Below are positions 11,259 through 20,486 of a stretch of DNA of 64,000 nucleotides, one piece after another (position 1 is the stretch's first letter; each line of letters begins with the position of its first letter). The DNA lies in assembly GCA_000597885.1 (NCBI GenBank), contig CP004371.1, forward strand, positions 4,245,001 through 4,309,000, given 5' to 3'. Below the pieces are notes generated by a model, which searched no databases, was not told the DNA's origin, and saw only the letters and a program-made list of their open reading frames with translations. Made by a program: the position numbers and the translations under genes. This DNA comes from Flammeovirgaceae bacterium 311 (lineage in GTDB: Bacteria > Bacteroidota > Bacteroidia > Cytophagales > Cyclobacteriaceae).

Positions 11259-12599
11259 TCACAATACAGGTAGGGCATTGCCTTTAATTTTCCGATAGAG
11301 GCTCACGGCATGGCGGTCTGTCAGTCCGGAGATAAAGTCAAGGCAGTTCATGACAAGTTCGTACACACTCATATCATTTATTGGCCTGTATTGCTCGGGC
11401 ATCAGGCGCAGTACAGAGGTGTGTCGTGCAGAAAATTTTTCCGGCGCAAATTGATGATAAAAACCCGCTTTTACAAATGCATCGAGCAGGCCCGCCAGTA
11501 CCTCAAAACCAGCGATTTCCGTTTCCAGAACCGGCTGCGAGCGGTATATTTTTTCTACCGATCTTTTCTTGATGGCCGCCAGTGTTTCCCGGGCCGGTAT
11601 AAGGTCAGCCAGGGCTGTTTCAAAATCTCCCTGCAGCATTGCCCGTTCGTGCTCCAGAAAGGTGGTGGTGGTCTGGTCGATAAGCGTACCAATGGCCAGC
11701 GAACGAAGCACGCCCAGCTGCTCTTCCTGCCCCCGGATCTGCTGCAGCTTTTCAGGTTTGAAGCGCTCCTGCAGGATGGAAGCCAGAAAAGCAACCGTTT
11801 CCTCAAAGGAGATCAGCCCCATGCGGCAACCATCTTCCAGGTCAATCAGGTGGTAGCAGATGTCGTCAGCGGCTTCTACCAGAAAAGCCAGTGGGTGCCG
11901 TTTCCAGGCAGCTGTTTCTCCGGCTATGGGATGTAGCCCTGTTGCCCGGGCTACTTCTGTGAAGGTGCCTTTTTCGCTCTGAAAGAAGCCGTATTTTTTC
12001 TGACTCACCTGCTTTTTATTCCTGTTGTGGAGCAGCGACTGGCAGGGATATTTACTAAAAGCAGCCAGGGTGGCATAGGTAAGGCGGAGGCCGGTATTGC
12101 TGGCCTTGTTCAGGATTCTGAAGCCTTGGGCATTGCCCTCAAAATTAGTAAGGTCTGCCCATTCGGCAGGGGAGCAATGCTCCCGCAGCAGGCCTTCTAT
12201 TTCTGCATTTTTAAAGAAATCTGAAATAGCCGATTCGCCGCAGTGGCCAAAGGGAGGGTTGCCAATGTCGTGGGTAAGAGCTGCCGCTGCTACCACAGCT
12301 CCAAAATCAAATTGGGTAATACCGACTTCCTGCAGCTCGGTGTAGCGTTGCACCAGCACCTCGCCGGCACGTTTGCCCAGCGAGCGGCCCACGCTGCTTA
12401 CTTCCAGGCTATGGGTAAGGCGAGTATGCACAAAATCTTCTTTCGGCAGCGGAAAAACCTGGGTTTTATCCTGCAGCCTCCTGAAGGGAGAAGAGAAAAT
12501 AATGCGGTCGAAATCCTGCTCAAAAGCACTGCGGGTAGCATGAGGATCGGCAGGCTTGCCATCAGGTCGTTGGGCAGAAAGCAGGTGTATCCAGTTCAT
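11259..12599 (-). CDS. dgt: Deoxyguanosinetriphosphate triphosphohydrolase (dGTPase)
   Basis: Cytoplasmic HD-domain enzyme that hydrolyses dGTP to deoxyguanosine and triphosphate and so helps to balance the dNTP pool. The HD metal site is complete: RLTHSLEVSSVGR with His63, ALTHDIGNPPFGHCGE with His110-Asp111 and His119, and a downstream ADDICYHLIDLEDG aspartate. The N-terminal block SPFRRLQDKTQVFPL is the usual dGTPase family signature. Length 446 fits. It lies 71 bases upstream of the RND exporter gene on the same strand and 110 bases downstream of the MtfA-like peptidase gene, and could be co-transcribed with either. Confidence 0.94.
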   Translation of the reverse strand: MNWIHLLSAQRPDGKPADPHATRSAFEQDFDRIIFSSPFRRLQDKTQVFPLPKEDFVHTRLTHSLEVSSVGRSLGKRAGEVLVQRYTELQEVGITQFDFGAVVAAAALTHDIGNPPFGHCGESAISDFFKNAEIEGLLREHCSPAEWADLTNFEGNAQGFRILNKASNTGLRLTYATLAAFSKYPCQSLLHNRNKKQVSQKKYGFFQSEKGTFTEVARATGLHPIAGETAAWKRHPLAFLVEAADDICYHLIDLEDGCRMGLISFEETVAFLASILQERFKPEKLQQIRGQEEQLGVLRSLAIGTLIDQTTTTFLEHERAMLQGDFETALADLIPARETLAAIKKRSVEKIYRSQPVLETEIAGFEVLAGLLDAFVKAGFYHQFAPEKFSARHTSVLRLMPEQYRPINDMSVYELVMNCLDFISGLTDRHAVSLYRKIKGNALPVL

Positions 12600-12709
12600 T
12601 GATTAGTAGTAGGTATATCGTACAACGTGTATGGTTAATAGGTACCGGGTGTAAGGCTTGAGATAAGTATGAGGAAAATGTTCTTTAATTAACCTGTTCA
12701 CTCAATCAC

Positions 12710-13486
12710 TCACTCAATTTTTAAAAGCAGCGGGTCCTGGTTCAGGAGCAGGCTTAGGGTCTGGTAGAGGTGAGGTAGTTCTTCCCAGAACTGCTTTGGG
12801 CGTTCAAAGAAGTTTTCTACGGCTATGGCAAAAAACTCTTCATCATCGCTGGCGGCGTACTGGCGAAAGAAGTGGCTCTCGCCGCTGCGTAATTTAGCCC
12901 GTTCCAGCTGGCTTTCTTCCTCCCACTGCTGCAGGATGTGGGGTTTCAGAAAATTATGCTCGTCGTTGCGCACTACATTTTCCAGCCGTAGCGCATGGGC
13001 CATCTCGTGCAGGCCCAGGTTCAAGGAATCATCCGGCGATGCCAGGCCCTCCACAAAGTCTTTCCAGGAGAGCACAATAATGCCAAAGGCAGGGTTTACC
13101 TCTCCTTTATGGTAGCGCTTGCTGATGGTAGAGTAGTAGCTGTCGGGGTAAATCACAATGGTATGGAAATGCAGCAGAAATACGTTGGGTAATCCAAACG
13201 TTAACTGCACAGCCGAGGCTGCAATTAACACTTTCATTTCATCCGTAACCTTGGGCATGTTGCGGGGCACAAAGCGTTTGAGCTGAATGAACTGCTGTAC
13301 GCGCTTTTCAAACCGCTTCTGGTTATAGGGCGTAAGCTGCTGATAATAAACAGAATGCTGCTGTAGCAGGCGGCGGTAGGCAGGGTTAATTGGCAGAACA
13401 GCAGGTACCTGTCGGGTACTTATGTACCAAAAAAGAAAGCTCAACCCCCCGGCAAATAAAAACAGAAACCCGAATCCCATTTGCAT
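12710..13486 (-). CDS. MtfA-like zinc metallopeptidase with N-terminal membrane helix
   Basis: The zinc-peptidase motif HEMAH is found at residues 160-164 in the context LGLHEMAHALRLEN, as in the MtfA/DUF980 (M90) family, whose E. coli member binds the glucose-PTS repressor Mlc. Here the protein has a hydrophobic helix at the N terminus (about 3-22) and so is probably membrane-anchored, with the peptidase domain following from about residue 40. The start is chosen at the ATG at 13486, which has AAGGAG six bases upstream, rather than the TTG eleven codons earlier. No Mlc or PTS gene is in the window, so the E. coli role should not be carried over. The stop codon lies in a TGAGTGA-repeat sequence. 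Confidence 0.85.
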   Translation of the reverse strand: MQMGFGFLFLFAGGLSFLFWYISTRQVPAVLPINPAYRRLLQQHSVYYQQLTPYNQKRFEKRVQQFIQLKRFVPRNMPKVTDEMKVLIAASAVQLTFGLPNVFLLHFHTIVIYPDSYYSTISKRYHKGEVNPAFGIIVLSWKDFVEGLASPDDSLNLGLHEMAHALRLENVVRNDEHNFLKPHILQQWEEESQLERAKLRSGESHFFRQYAASDDEEFFAIAVENFFERPKQFWEELPHLYQTLSLLLNQDPLLLKIE

Positions 13487-13489
13487 AAA

Positions 13490-13498
13490 CAACTCCTT
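13490..13498 (-). promoter_or_regulatory. Shine-Dalgarno sequence deciding the MtfA-like start
   Basis: On the minus strand AAGGAGTT stands before the ATG at 13486. A clear Shine-Dalgarno is unusual for this genome and favours this ATG over an upstream in-frame TTG. Confidence 0.6.
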
Positions 13499-13564
13499 CA
13501 ACAAAAATATAAGTTGCAACAGGTGCTGCTGTTTTACAACTCATTGTAAGTTTTTTAAATCCTT

Positions 13565-15814
13565 TCAGGCATATTCCTTGTCTTGCGAGGCTAATGGTTC
13601 TTCCAGGAAACGGCTATGACTTGTTTTACCTTGTTTTAGTACAAGAGTAGAAGGCGCACCATTAAAATAATTTTCTGGCAGCAGGCTGCTGTCGAACCAG
13701 CTTTTATAGCTAATGAGCACTAAATTAAAATCTAGACCCAGAGCTTCTGCTGCAGGTGCCTGCCCCAATACCTCTATGCAGCCTGAATACTGTTTGCTTA
13801 ATGCTGTTACCAGGTGCTGGTAGTAGGCATTTTCGCGCAGCAGATCCTTAGCATCTATAACGCAAAGACACGCCCCGTTATTCCTGATGAAGTTACTGGC
13901 AATGGTAAGCAGAAAAAAATCTTCTGTACTGCCCAGCACCAGCAGTATCTGCTCGGCAAACCCAAAATTCCGGTCAATCAGTACGCCTACATCGCACTTT
14001 ACATCTTCCAGGTAGGTTTTTACTTTTCCGCCCAGCTGGTTATCGGAAAAAAGGGATTGCGAAGCGCCCACCAGCAGTAAATCGTAGGGTTGCTCATTGG
14101 CAATAGCTACAATTTCTTCGCTCACCAGCTCCGACACCCGGTAAATGGTTTTTACCTTTACGCCCAGTTGCTCGGCCTTCTGCCGCACAGGCTTAAAGCT
14201 TTCGCGTTCATATTCCCGGGCTGTGCGGTAATCAATTTCGGTATTGGGCGTAAGGTGCAGAGCTGTAATCTCTACTTTTCGCTGGCTGCGGTAGCTCATC
14301 TGGTCGGCCAGCCAGAGCAGGGTACGGCCCTTTTGCGGCGGCCCGAATGACAGTAGCACCTTGTAGGGCAATTGTGCTTCCGTATGGAGGCTCATTGGCA
14401 GTGCCTGATCCTCCTTTTCCGGAAACAGGTGGTCTATCAGGTCTAGAGCAGGTCCGGTCATGAAAGTGGTAAACAGTGCCATCAGCACCATCATGGCAAA
14501 TATTTCAGGCGAAAGTATGCCCAGGTCATAGCCAATATTCAGCACCACCAGCTCCATAAGGCCGCGGGTATTCATCAGGGCACCAATCGAGAGGCTCTCC
14601 TTCCACGACTGCCCTACAAAACGGGCTGCCAGCGCGCTGCCGCCAAACTTACCGGCTATTGCCACCAGGCTTACCAGCAGGCACACCAGCCAGAGGTTCC
14701 AGTCGTTCAGCAGTCCTATCTGGGTACGCAGACCTGTAAAAACGAAAAACAGCGGCAGCAGCAGCACCAGGGCCACATCTTCTATTTTTTCGGTGAGCAC
14801 TTTCCGGAAGTTCAGGTTGGGCGGCATAATAACGCCCGCCAGAAAAGCACCGAACAGCGCATGTATGCCAATTACCTCGCTTAAGTAGGAGGAGCCCAGA
14901 AGCACCAGAAACACAATTGCCACAATAGATTTTGTGATGGTTTCTTTAGTAGAGTAAATTTTACCCATCCGCTTCAGAAAGGGCTGCACCACTTTTATCA
15001 TCAGCAGTACATATACAAGGGCCAGCAGGATGGTGTAAATGGCACTAAGAGCAGTGCCGGCCTTGGTAATGGCAATAACGGCTGCCAAAAGACACCAGGC
15101 TGTAATATCATCGGCAGCGGCACAGGTAATGGCAATTGTACCCAGGTGGGTGCCGGAGAGGTTTCGTTCCTGTATTACGCGGGCCAGTACCGGGAAAGCC
15201 GTAATGCTCATGGCAATGCCCATGAATAGGGCAAAGGATAAAAACCCTGTATCGGCAGGTGCAAAGTTGGTATACAGAAAATAGGCAAGCGCCATGCCCA
15301 GAAAATAAGGAATAATAATACTGGCATGGCTGATGATCACAGCACTATGCGCCTTGTTGCGCAGCACTTTGATATCCAGGTCCATACCAATTACAAACAT
15401 GAACAGGATAAGACCCACCTGGCTTAAAAACTGAAGGTTGCCGAGCGATTCTGCCGGAAATACAAAAGCAGAAACACCGGGCAGCAGCCAGCCCAGCAGC
15501 GAAGGGCCCAATACAATGCCGGCTATTATTTCTCCGATAACGGTAGGTTGCCCGATTCTGGAAAAGAGGTAGCCAAACAGGCGGGCCACAAATAAAATAG
15601 AAATGATCTGCAGCAGCAGTAAGGCCAGGGGGTGGTGCAGGGCCTCAGCAAACGAATCGCTGAAAAGCTGCAGCGGGCTTAGTTCGCTTACAGGTTGCCG
15701 GCTACTCTCCTCTACCTTGCCCTCTTCCAGCAATTGTCCCTGTTGTACCACGCCGTACATCAGCAAAACAAAAAGTCCGACCACGCCAACGTAAAAAATC
15801 AGGCTTTTTTTCAT
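13565..15814 (-). CDS. CPA2 cation/proton antiporter with C-terminal USP-like domains
   Basis: Inner-membrane antiporter of 749 residues. After an N-terminal helix and a short loop, about twelve further helices run to about residue 440; the ion-site helix reads CAAADDITAW with the Asp235-Asp236 pair, the motif linked with electrogenic Na+/H+ exchange. The TAFPVLARVI and GIHALFGAFLAGV segments are typical CPA2. From about residue 470 the protein continues as a soluble region with two universal-stress-protein-like units (one containing YDLLLVGASQSL), presumably a cytoplasmic nucleotide-sensing tail. Start: the ATG at 15814, eight bases after GGGAG; a GTG three codons earlier is less likely. A second antiporter without this tail lies just beyond glyS. 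Confidence 0.9.
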   Translation of the reverse strand: MKKSLIFYVGVVGLFVLLMYGVVQQGQLLEEGKVEESSRQPVSELSPLQLFSDSFAEALHHPLALLLLQIISILFVARLFGYLFSRIGQPTVIGEIIAGIVLGPSLLGWLLPGVSAFVFPAESLGNLQFLSQVGLILFMFVIGMDLDIKVLRNKAHSAVIISHASIIIPYFLGMALAYFLYTNFAPADTGFLSFALFMGIAMSITAFPVLARVIQERNLSGTHLGTIAITCAAADDITAWCLLAAVIAITKAGTALSAIYTILLALVYVLLMIKVVQPFLKRMGKIYSTKETITKSIVAIVFLVLLGSSYLSEVIGIHALFGAFLAGVIMPPNLNFRKVLTEKIEDVALVLLLPLFFVFTGLRTQIGLLNDWNLWLVCLLVSLVAIAGKFGGSALAARFVGQSWKESLSIGALMNTRGLMELVVLNIGYDLGILSPEIFAMMVLMALFTTFMTGPALDLIDHLFPEKEDQALPMSLHTEAQLPYKVLLSFGPPQKGRTLLWLADQMSYRSQRKVEITALHLTPNTEIDYRTAREYERESFKPVRQKAEQLGVKVKTIYRVSELVSEEIVAIANEQPYDLLLVGASQSLFSDNQLGGKVKTYLEDVKCDVGVLIDRNFGFAEQILLVLGSTEDFFLLTIASNFIRNNGACLCVIDAKDLLRENAYYQHLVTALSKQYSGCIEVLGQAPAAEALGLDFNLVLISYKSWFDSSLLPENYFNGAPSTLVLKQGKTSHSRFLEEPLASQDKEYA

Positions 15815-15958
15815 AAACACCACTCCCTCAAAATATGATGAGATCCTTCTATTGGGCTACAAGCCGGCCGGTGCCTCATTATGCTGCAGGCTGCTAGAAA
15901 ATTAGAGGTAAAGTTGTAAATAAAATAGCATTAAACGTTATGGCAGGGCTGCCGCCAC

Positions 15959-15994
15959 AAAAATAAACAGCCTCAGCTGAAGGGCTGAGGCTGT
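15959..15994 (-). terminator. Terminator of glyS
   Basis: Perfect 11-bp stem ACAGCCTCAGC / GCTGAGGCTGT (15967-15977, 15984-15994) with a 6-base loop, followed on the minus strand by TTTATTTTT. It lies 24 bases after the glyS stop and separates glyS from the downstream antiporter gene. Confidence 0.9.
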
Positions 15995-16017
15995 AAAGGA
16001 TTTTATAAAAATGCTTC

Positions 16018-17502
16018 TTACAAATTCTTGAAAATGTTGGTAACCGATACTTCACGACCAATCTCTTCCCGCAGCGCCGAAATAGGCACCCGCTTCTGCT
16101 CCATGGTATCGCGGTAGCGGATGGTGACGGTATCGTTCTCCATGGTTTCATAATCAACTGCGATGCAAAAAGGCGTACCGATCAGGTCCTGGCGGGTGTA
16201 GCGTTTGCCGATTGATTGCTGCTCTTCGTAGATCAGGTTAAAATCGAAACGCAGGTCGTTAAAGATGCTCATGGCTTTTTCCGGCAGGCCATCTTTTTTC
16301 ACCAGAGGGAAAATAGCGGCTTTTACCGGGGCCAGTGCAGGGTGCAGCTTCAGGTAAATACGTTCCTTTTGCCCATCGCCTTCGCCTACGATTTCTTCGG
16401 TATAAGCATTGCAGAGCGTCATCAGGAAGAGGCGGTCGGCACCCACAGAGGTTTCTACTACATAGGGAATGTAGTTGCCATAGGGTTTGCCTTCGGCGTT
16501 CAGGTCGGCATCGAAGTACTGCTGCTTTTTCTTGCTAAGCTCCTGGTGGCTGCGCAGGTCAAAATCGGTGCGGCTGTGGATACCTTCTATTTCTTTAAAG
16601 CCAAATGGGAACTTGAATTCAATATCCAGGGCGGCATTGGCGTAGTGGGCCAGCTTTTCGTGCGGGTGTATGCGCAGGTTATCGGCAGGGATGCCCAGCG
16701 CCTTGTGCCACTGTACGCGTGTATCGCGCCAGTGCTTGTACCACTCCATTTCGGTGCCGGGGCGTACAAAGAACTGCATTTCCATCTGCTCAAACTCGCG
16801 CATCCGGAAGATAAACTGGCGTGCCACAATCTCGTTCCGAAAGGCTTTGCCAATCTGGGCAATACCAAACGGCACCTTCATGCGGGCCGTTTTTTGTACG
16901 CTCAGGAAGTTCACAAATATACCCTGGGCTGTTTCGGGCCGCAGGTAAATTTTAGAGGCATCTTCGGCAACCGAGCCTACTTCTGTAGAGAACATCAGGT
17001 TAAACTGGCGCACCTCAGTCCAGTTGGCAGTGCCGCTAATGGGGCAGGTGATGTTTTCGCGCACGATCAGATCCCGCAGCTCGGCCAGCTTTTCGGCTTC
17101 CAGTAGCTGGTTCATTTCTGTCACTACGGTCTGTGCCCTATCGGCTTTGCCTTCTTCTTCCAGGCGCTGGGCCCAGTCTTCAATTAGATTGTCGGCACGG
17201 TAGCGCTTCTTGGAGTCTTTGTTGTCGATCATCGGATCGTTAAAGCTGTCTACGTGGCCGGAGGCTTTCCAGGTAAGCGGGTGCATAAAGATGGCCGCAT
17301 CCAAACCCACTACATTCTCGTTCAGGCGGGTCATGCTTTGCCACCAAAGGTCTTTCAGGTTCTTTTTGAGCTCGGCACCATAAGGGCCATAGTCATATAC
17401 TGCCTGGAGGCCATCGTATATTTCGCTGGAGGGAAATACAAATCCGTATTCCTTTGCGTGCGATACAATCTTCTTAAATAGGTCTTTGTCGTCGGTTGCC
17501 AT
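16018..17502 (-). CDS. glyS: Glycyl-tRNA synthetase, homodimeric type
   Basis: Class II aminoacyl-tRNA synthetase that charges tRNA-Gly. The single-chain layout, with catalytic core and anticodon-binding domain together in 494 residues, is the alpha2 type rather than the E. coli alpha2-beta2 type. Motif 2 reads FRNEIVARQFIFRMREFEQ and motif 3 GADRLFLMTLCNAYTE; the N-terminal KEYGFVFPSSEIYDG block is a family signature. The start is set at MATDDKDLF (17502); the open frame extends 19 codons further upstream, but that part includes a TACCTTTG -7 box and does not resemble the family. The gene is monocistronic with its own terminator and sits between two antiporter genes. Confidence 0.96.
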   Translation of the reverse strand: MATDDKDLFKKIVSHAKEYGFVFPSSEIYDGLQAVYDYGPYGAELKKNLKDLWWQSMTRLNENVVGLDAAIFMHPLTWKASGHVDSFNDPMIDNKDSKKRYRADNLIEDWAQRLEEEGKADRAQTVVTEMNQLLEAEKLAELRDLIVRENITCPISGTANWTEVRQFNLMFSTEVGSVAEDASKIYLRPETAQGIFVNFLSVQKTARMKVPFGIAQIGKAFRNEIVARQFIFRMREFEQMEMQFFVRPGTEMEWYKHWRDTRVQWHKALGIPADNLRIHPHEKLAHYANAALDIEFKFPFGFKEIEGIHSRTDFDLRSHQELSKKKQQYFDADLNAEGKPYGNYIPYVVETSVGADRLFLMTLCNAYTEEIVGEGDGQKERIYLKLHPALAPVKAAIFPLVKKDGLPEKAMSIFNDLRFDFNLIYEEQQSIGKRYTRQDLIGTPFCIAVDYETMENDTVTIRYRDTMEQKRVPISALREEIGREVSVTNIFKNL

Positions 17503-17507
17503 AGCTG

Positions 17508-17515
17508 CAAAGGTA
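17508..17515 (-). promoter_or_regulatory. Putative -7 box of glyS promoter
   Basis: TACCTTTG on the minus strand, a full match to TAnnTTTG, ends only five bases before the glyS ATG. If used, transcription would start at or within one or two bases of the start codon. A CTTTA lies near the -33 position. Confidence 0.5.
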
Positions 17516-17742
17516 TTTATTAATGTGCTAAAGTGGTAATATGCCATGTGAAAATGCACAGGGCTGCCCTATACAAATATTCTTAGGAATTGCCAGGTAT
17601 ATAGTTTGATCAGACATTATGCAGCAGGCTGTATGTATTTGTAAATGCGGCTGGGAAATTTGGATCCTAATGACAGGCTGCTTGTTTTACACCTGGTATT
17701 GGCGGGGCTGAAGCAGCGGTTAGCCATAAGCTTAAACACGGG

Positions 17743-19035
17743 TTATCCATAGCCTCTTTTTGGCAACATGGGATCTTCATCAGGGGGTGTTAGCTTTTTA
17801 GGAGGCTTCAGGAACATGCGCATCAGCGGGCCGCTGGTCATGCTGGTTACCAGGGCCATAATCACCAGGGCTACAAAGAACTTCTGGTCAATAATCTTAT
17901 TTTCCAGGGCAATCAGGCCCAGAATAATTTCCATGGCGCCGCGGGCATTCATGCCAAAGCCAATGGCCAGAGATTCGCGCTTGCTGTAGCCACCCATATA
18001 GGAGCCCAGGCCACTGCCAATAATCTTTCCGGCAAATGCCAGGACCAGCACCACCAAGACCAGCACCAGGTCAAAATTGGCTGCAAAGTTTACTTTTAAA
18101 CCTATCGATACAAAAAAAATGGGGGCAAATATGTTATTCACAAAGTGGTGAACAATTTCTTTTGCTCTTTCCGGCATATGTTCAGAATCTCCCAGTGCCA
18201 CACCTAAAATAAAGGCACCAAAAATGGCATGAATACCAATGAATTCTGTGAAGGCAGCAGCCAAGAAGCAAAAGCCAAGCGAGAGGGAAAGCAAACCACC
18301 CGGCCAGGCAAAAGTGCGGTTGATCCAGGGCAGCACACGGTTAATCACGCCCTTGCCGGCAGTAAGCATCAAAATGGTAAAGCCCAGGGTAAGCGCTATG
18401 GTCATAGTGAGGCTCATGCCTTCGCCACCGCCAGTACCAATCATGCTGATAATTACGGAAAAAATAATCCAGCCCAGTAAATCATTAATCATGGCAGAGG
18501 CTATAATGAGCATGCCCGTGCGGGTACGGAACAGGTTCATGTCCATCAGGATACGGGCAATTACAGGCAGTGCCGTAATAGACATGGCAGTACCCACAAA
18601 AAGTGCAAAAGTTAGCCGGTCGGCGCCGGGCTCCCGTCCAAAGAAGGAGGCAAAGTAGTAGGGAAAAACAAAGCCCAGTGCAAAAGGGATAATAAGACCT
18701 AACATGCTGGTGTACACCGCCTGCCTGCCCTGCTGCCACACCAGGTTTAGCTCTACCTCCAGGCCTGCAATAAATAAGAGCAGGATCACGGCTACATGCA
18801 CAAATCCATCGAAAACCAGGGCAGAAGGGCCTGCAGGGGGAAACAGCTCTCCGAAATGTATGGGAGAGATCATGCCGAAAACTGTAGGACCCAGTAGAAT
18901 ACCAGCCAGAATTTCTCCAACAACAGCAGGTTGTTTGAGCTTTCGTGCAAGCTCAGCCATGAGCCTGCCCGATATCAACAAAATGCTTAACTGCAGCAGT
19001 AGCTTAACAACCTCTGTATGCGATAAACTCTCCAT
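17743..19035 (-). CDS. CPA2-type cation/proton antiporter, short form
   Basis: Inner-membrane antiporter of 430 residues made only of the transport domain, with about 12-13 helices. The segments GEILAGILLGPTVFG, GTAMSITALPVIARIL and GIHAIFGAFILGVALGD are typical of the KefB/NapA-like family. The ion-site helix reads ASAMINDLLGW with Asn184-Asp185, where the longer paralogue at 13565-15814 has Asp-Asp; Asn-Asp is generally linked with electroneutral exchange. The start ATG at 19035 fits the family. The gene points away from a tandem universal stress protein gene across a 473-base spacer, so a shared regulatory region is likely. Ion preference (Na+ or K+) cannot be read. Confidence 0.9.
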   Translation of the reverse strand: MESLSHTEVVKLLLQLSILLISGRLMAELARKLKQPAVVGEILAGILLGPTVFGMISPIHFGELFPPAGPSALVFDGFVHVAVILLLFIAGLEVELNLVWQQGRQAVYTSMLGLIIPFALGFVFPYYFASFFGREPGADRLTFALFVGTAMSITALPVIARILMDMNLFRTRTGMLIIASAMINDLLGWIIFSVIISMIGTGGGEGMSLTMTIALTLGFTILMLTAGKGVINRVLPWINRTFAWPGGLLSLSLGFCFLAAAFTEFIGIHAIFGAFILGVALGDSEHMPERAKEIVHHFVNNIFAPIFFVSIGLKVNFAANFDLVLVLVVLVLAFAGKIIGSGLGSYMGGYSKRESLAIGFGMNARGAMEIILGLIALENKIIDQKFFVALVIMALVTSMTSGPLMRMFLKPPKKLTPPDEDPMLPKRGYG

Positions 19036-19508
19036 GTGCAGTTAATATACATTATGAGTTTTCTTCTTCTTAAAAATGAGAAAACTTGTATGTAAATCTA
19101 TATCCATGTGGTAATGCTTCTCTGGTATTCTGTCTATTAGCCCCAACCTGTTAAAAAAAGTTAACTGCATTGGCAGCCAGTTATGGTACGCTTTTTGAAT
19201 TTTAGGATTAAATAGCCGGCAGCAGAGGAGGTTTGAACAAATAAGCACTGTTTAGAATAAAAAAATGTAGCACAAGAGGAGACAAACTTATATGGGTTAA
19301 CATACCTTTGAATGCATGGTTAATATAGCAATATTTATATAAAACATATCCTATTAGCGTTGTTAATAATAGAGTGCTAAGGAGCCTTATACAAAAGCTT
19401 TGAAGTTTTCAGGTGAAGAAAAGCTATGGAGAGATCATTTATAAGAAATCAGATAGTTTATTCATAAGATATTACTATTTTAAAGCGGGTTGCATTCAGC
19501 CCTAGCAT
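19036..19508. other. Divergent intergenic region between antiporter and USP genes
   Basis: AT-rich, no gene seen. Two -7-like boxes point outwards: TAAGTTTG on the minus strand (19283-19290, towards the antiporter) and TACCTTTG on the plus strand (19303-19310, towards the USP gene), 12 bases apart. Both would leave leaders of about 200-250 bases, and no -33 element is obvious, so promoter function is uncertain. Confidence 0.4.
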
Positions 19509-20348
19509 ATGTTTAAAAAAATTGCCGTTGCAATAGCCTTTTCTCCCCGTCAGCAGGCGCTTATTGCCGAAGCCCGACGTTTACAGCACCGCTTTGATGC
19601 TCAGATGGTATTTATACACGTAGGGGAGCGAACTGCTGATAAGGAAAGGCAGCTGCAGGCATACCTGTCGGAAGCAGGCTTCGGTACAGAGCAGGTAAGC
19701 GTTTTCTGGGAAGAAGGAGATGCCGTAAAACTTATTTTATCTGTTTGCCGCAAACAGCAGATTGATTTGTTGGTGGCAGGTGCCCTGCAAAAAGAAAATA
19801 TATTTCGCTACTACATTGGCTCAATTGCAAGAAAAATTTTACGTAAAGCTAACTGCCCGGTGCTGGTTTTAACTGAGCCCAGCATGAATCCGCTGCCTTA
19901 CCAGAATATTGCCATACATGCCGGCGACAGGGCCGAGGCAGTGAATGCCATTCAATCAGGGTGTATGCTGGGTCAGCTGGAGCAGTCAAGGCAAATCCAT
20001 ATCATCAAAGAATTAAAAATGTACGGCCTCACCATGGCCCTGGCTGGCGAAGATCCAGAACATGAATATTCAGAGGCCCGCAGATCGCTTGTGCAGGAAG
20101 AAATAGCTACTGTTCAAGAAGTAATTAACCGTTGTCCAGAGTGCAGGGGCCTGCGGATTAACATTAAAATAGCAGCAGGTAAATCTGGTTATGAGCTGGC
20201 CAAATTTGCCCGCTCTGCAGAAGCCGATTTACTGGTGATGGAAGCACCTAAACACAGCATGAATATATTTGACAGGATTTTTCCGCATGACCTGGAGTAT
20301 ATCCTGGCCGATTTGCCCACAAACCTGTTGCTGGTACCGGGGGATTAA
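19509..20348 (+). CDS. Tandem universal stress protein
   Basis: Soluble cytoplasmic protein of 279 residues with two UspA-type domains. The first (about 1-120) has the start KKIAVAIAFSP, the segment LLVAGAL and a GS-containing nucleotide loop YYIGSIARKILRKANCPVLV, close to the ATP-binding pattern G-x2-G-x9-G-S. The second (about 130-279) ends with LLVMEAPKHS and LPTNLLLVPG but lacks the GS pair, so it may not bind nucleotide. It diverges from a CPA2 antiporter that has no USP tail, while the neighbouring antiporter carries two such units fused, which suggests a functional link between USP domains and these transporters. Signal sensed: unknown. Confidence 0.85.
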   Translation: MFKKIAVAIAFSPRQQALIAEARRLQHRFDAQMVFIHVGERTADKERQLQAYLSEAGFGTEQVSVFWEEGDAVKLILSVCRKQQIDLLVAGALQKENIFRYYIGSIARKILRKANCPVLVLTEPSMNPLPYQNIAIHAGDRAEAVNAIQSGCMLGQLEQSRQIHIIKELKMYGLTMALAGEDPEHEYSEARRSLVQEEIATVQEVINRCPECRGLRINIKIAAGKSGYELAKFARSAEADLLVMEAPKHSMNIFDRIFPHDLEYILADLPTNLLLVPGD

Positions 20349-20424
20349 CAGCAGGCAACTATGCAACAATTTTTATAGGCTAAGCACTTAATGTACACCG
20401 GGTACTGTTGCTGCAGAATAGCAA

Positions 20425-20458
20425 AAGCAGGAAGCACTGGGCCTCCTGCTTATTTATT
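20425..20458. terminator. Terminator between convergent USP and SMP-30-like genes
   Basis: Stem AAGCAGGA / TCCTGCTT (20425-20432, 20444-20451) with an 11-base loop, followed on the plus strand by TATTTATT. It lies between the two convergent genes; the A-rich left flank could serve the minus strand less well. Confidence 0.5.
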
Positions 20459-20486
20459 CATCAGACGCAGCCTAAGCTGTCATGGT

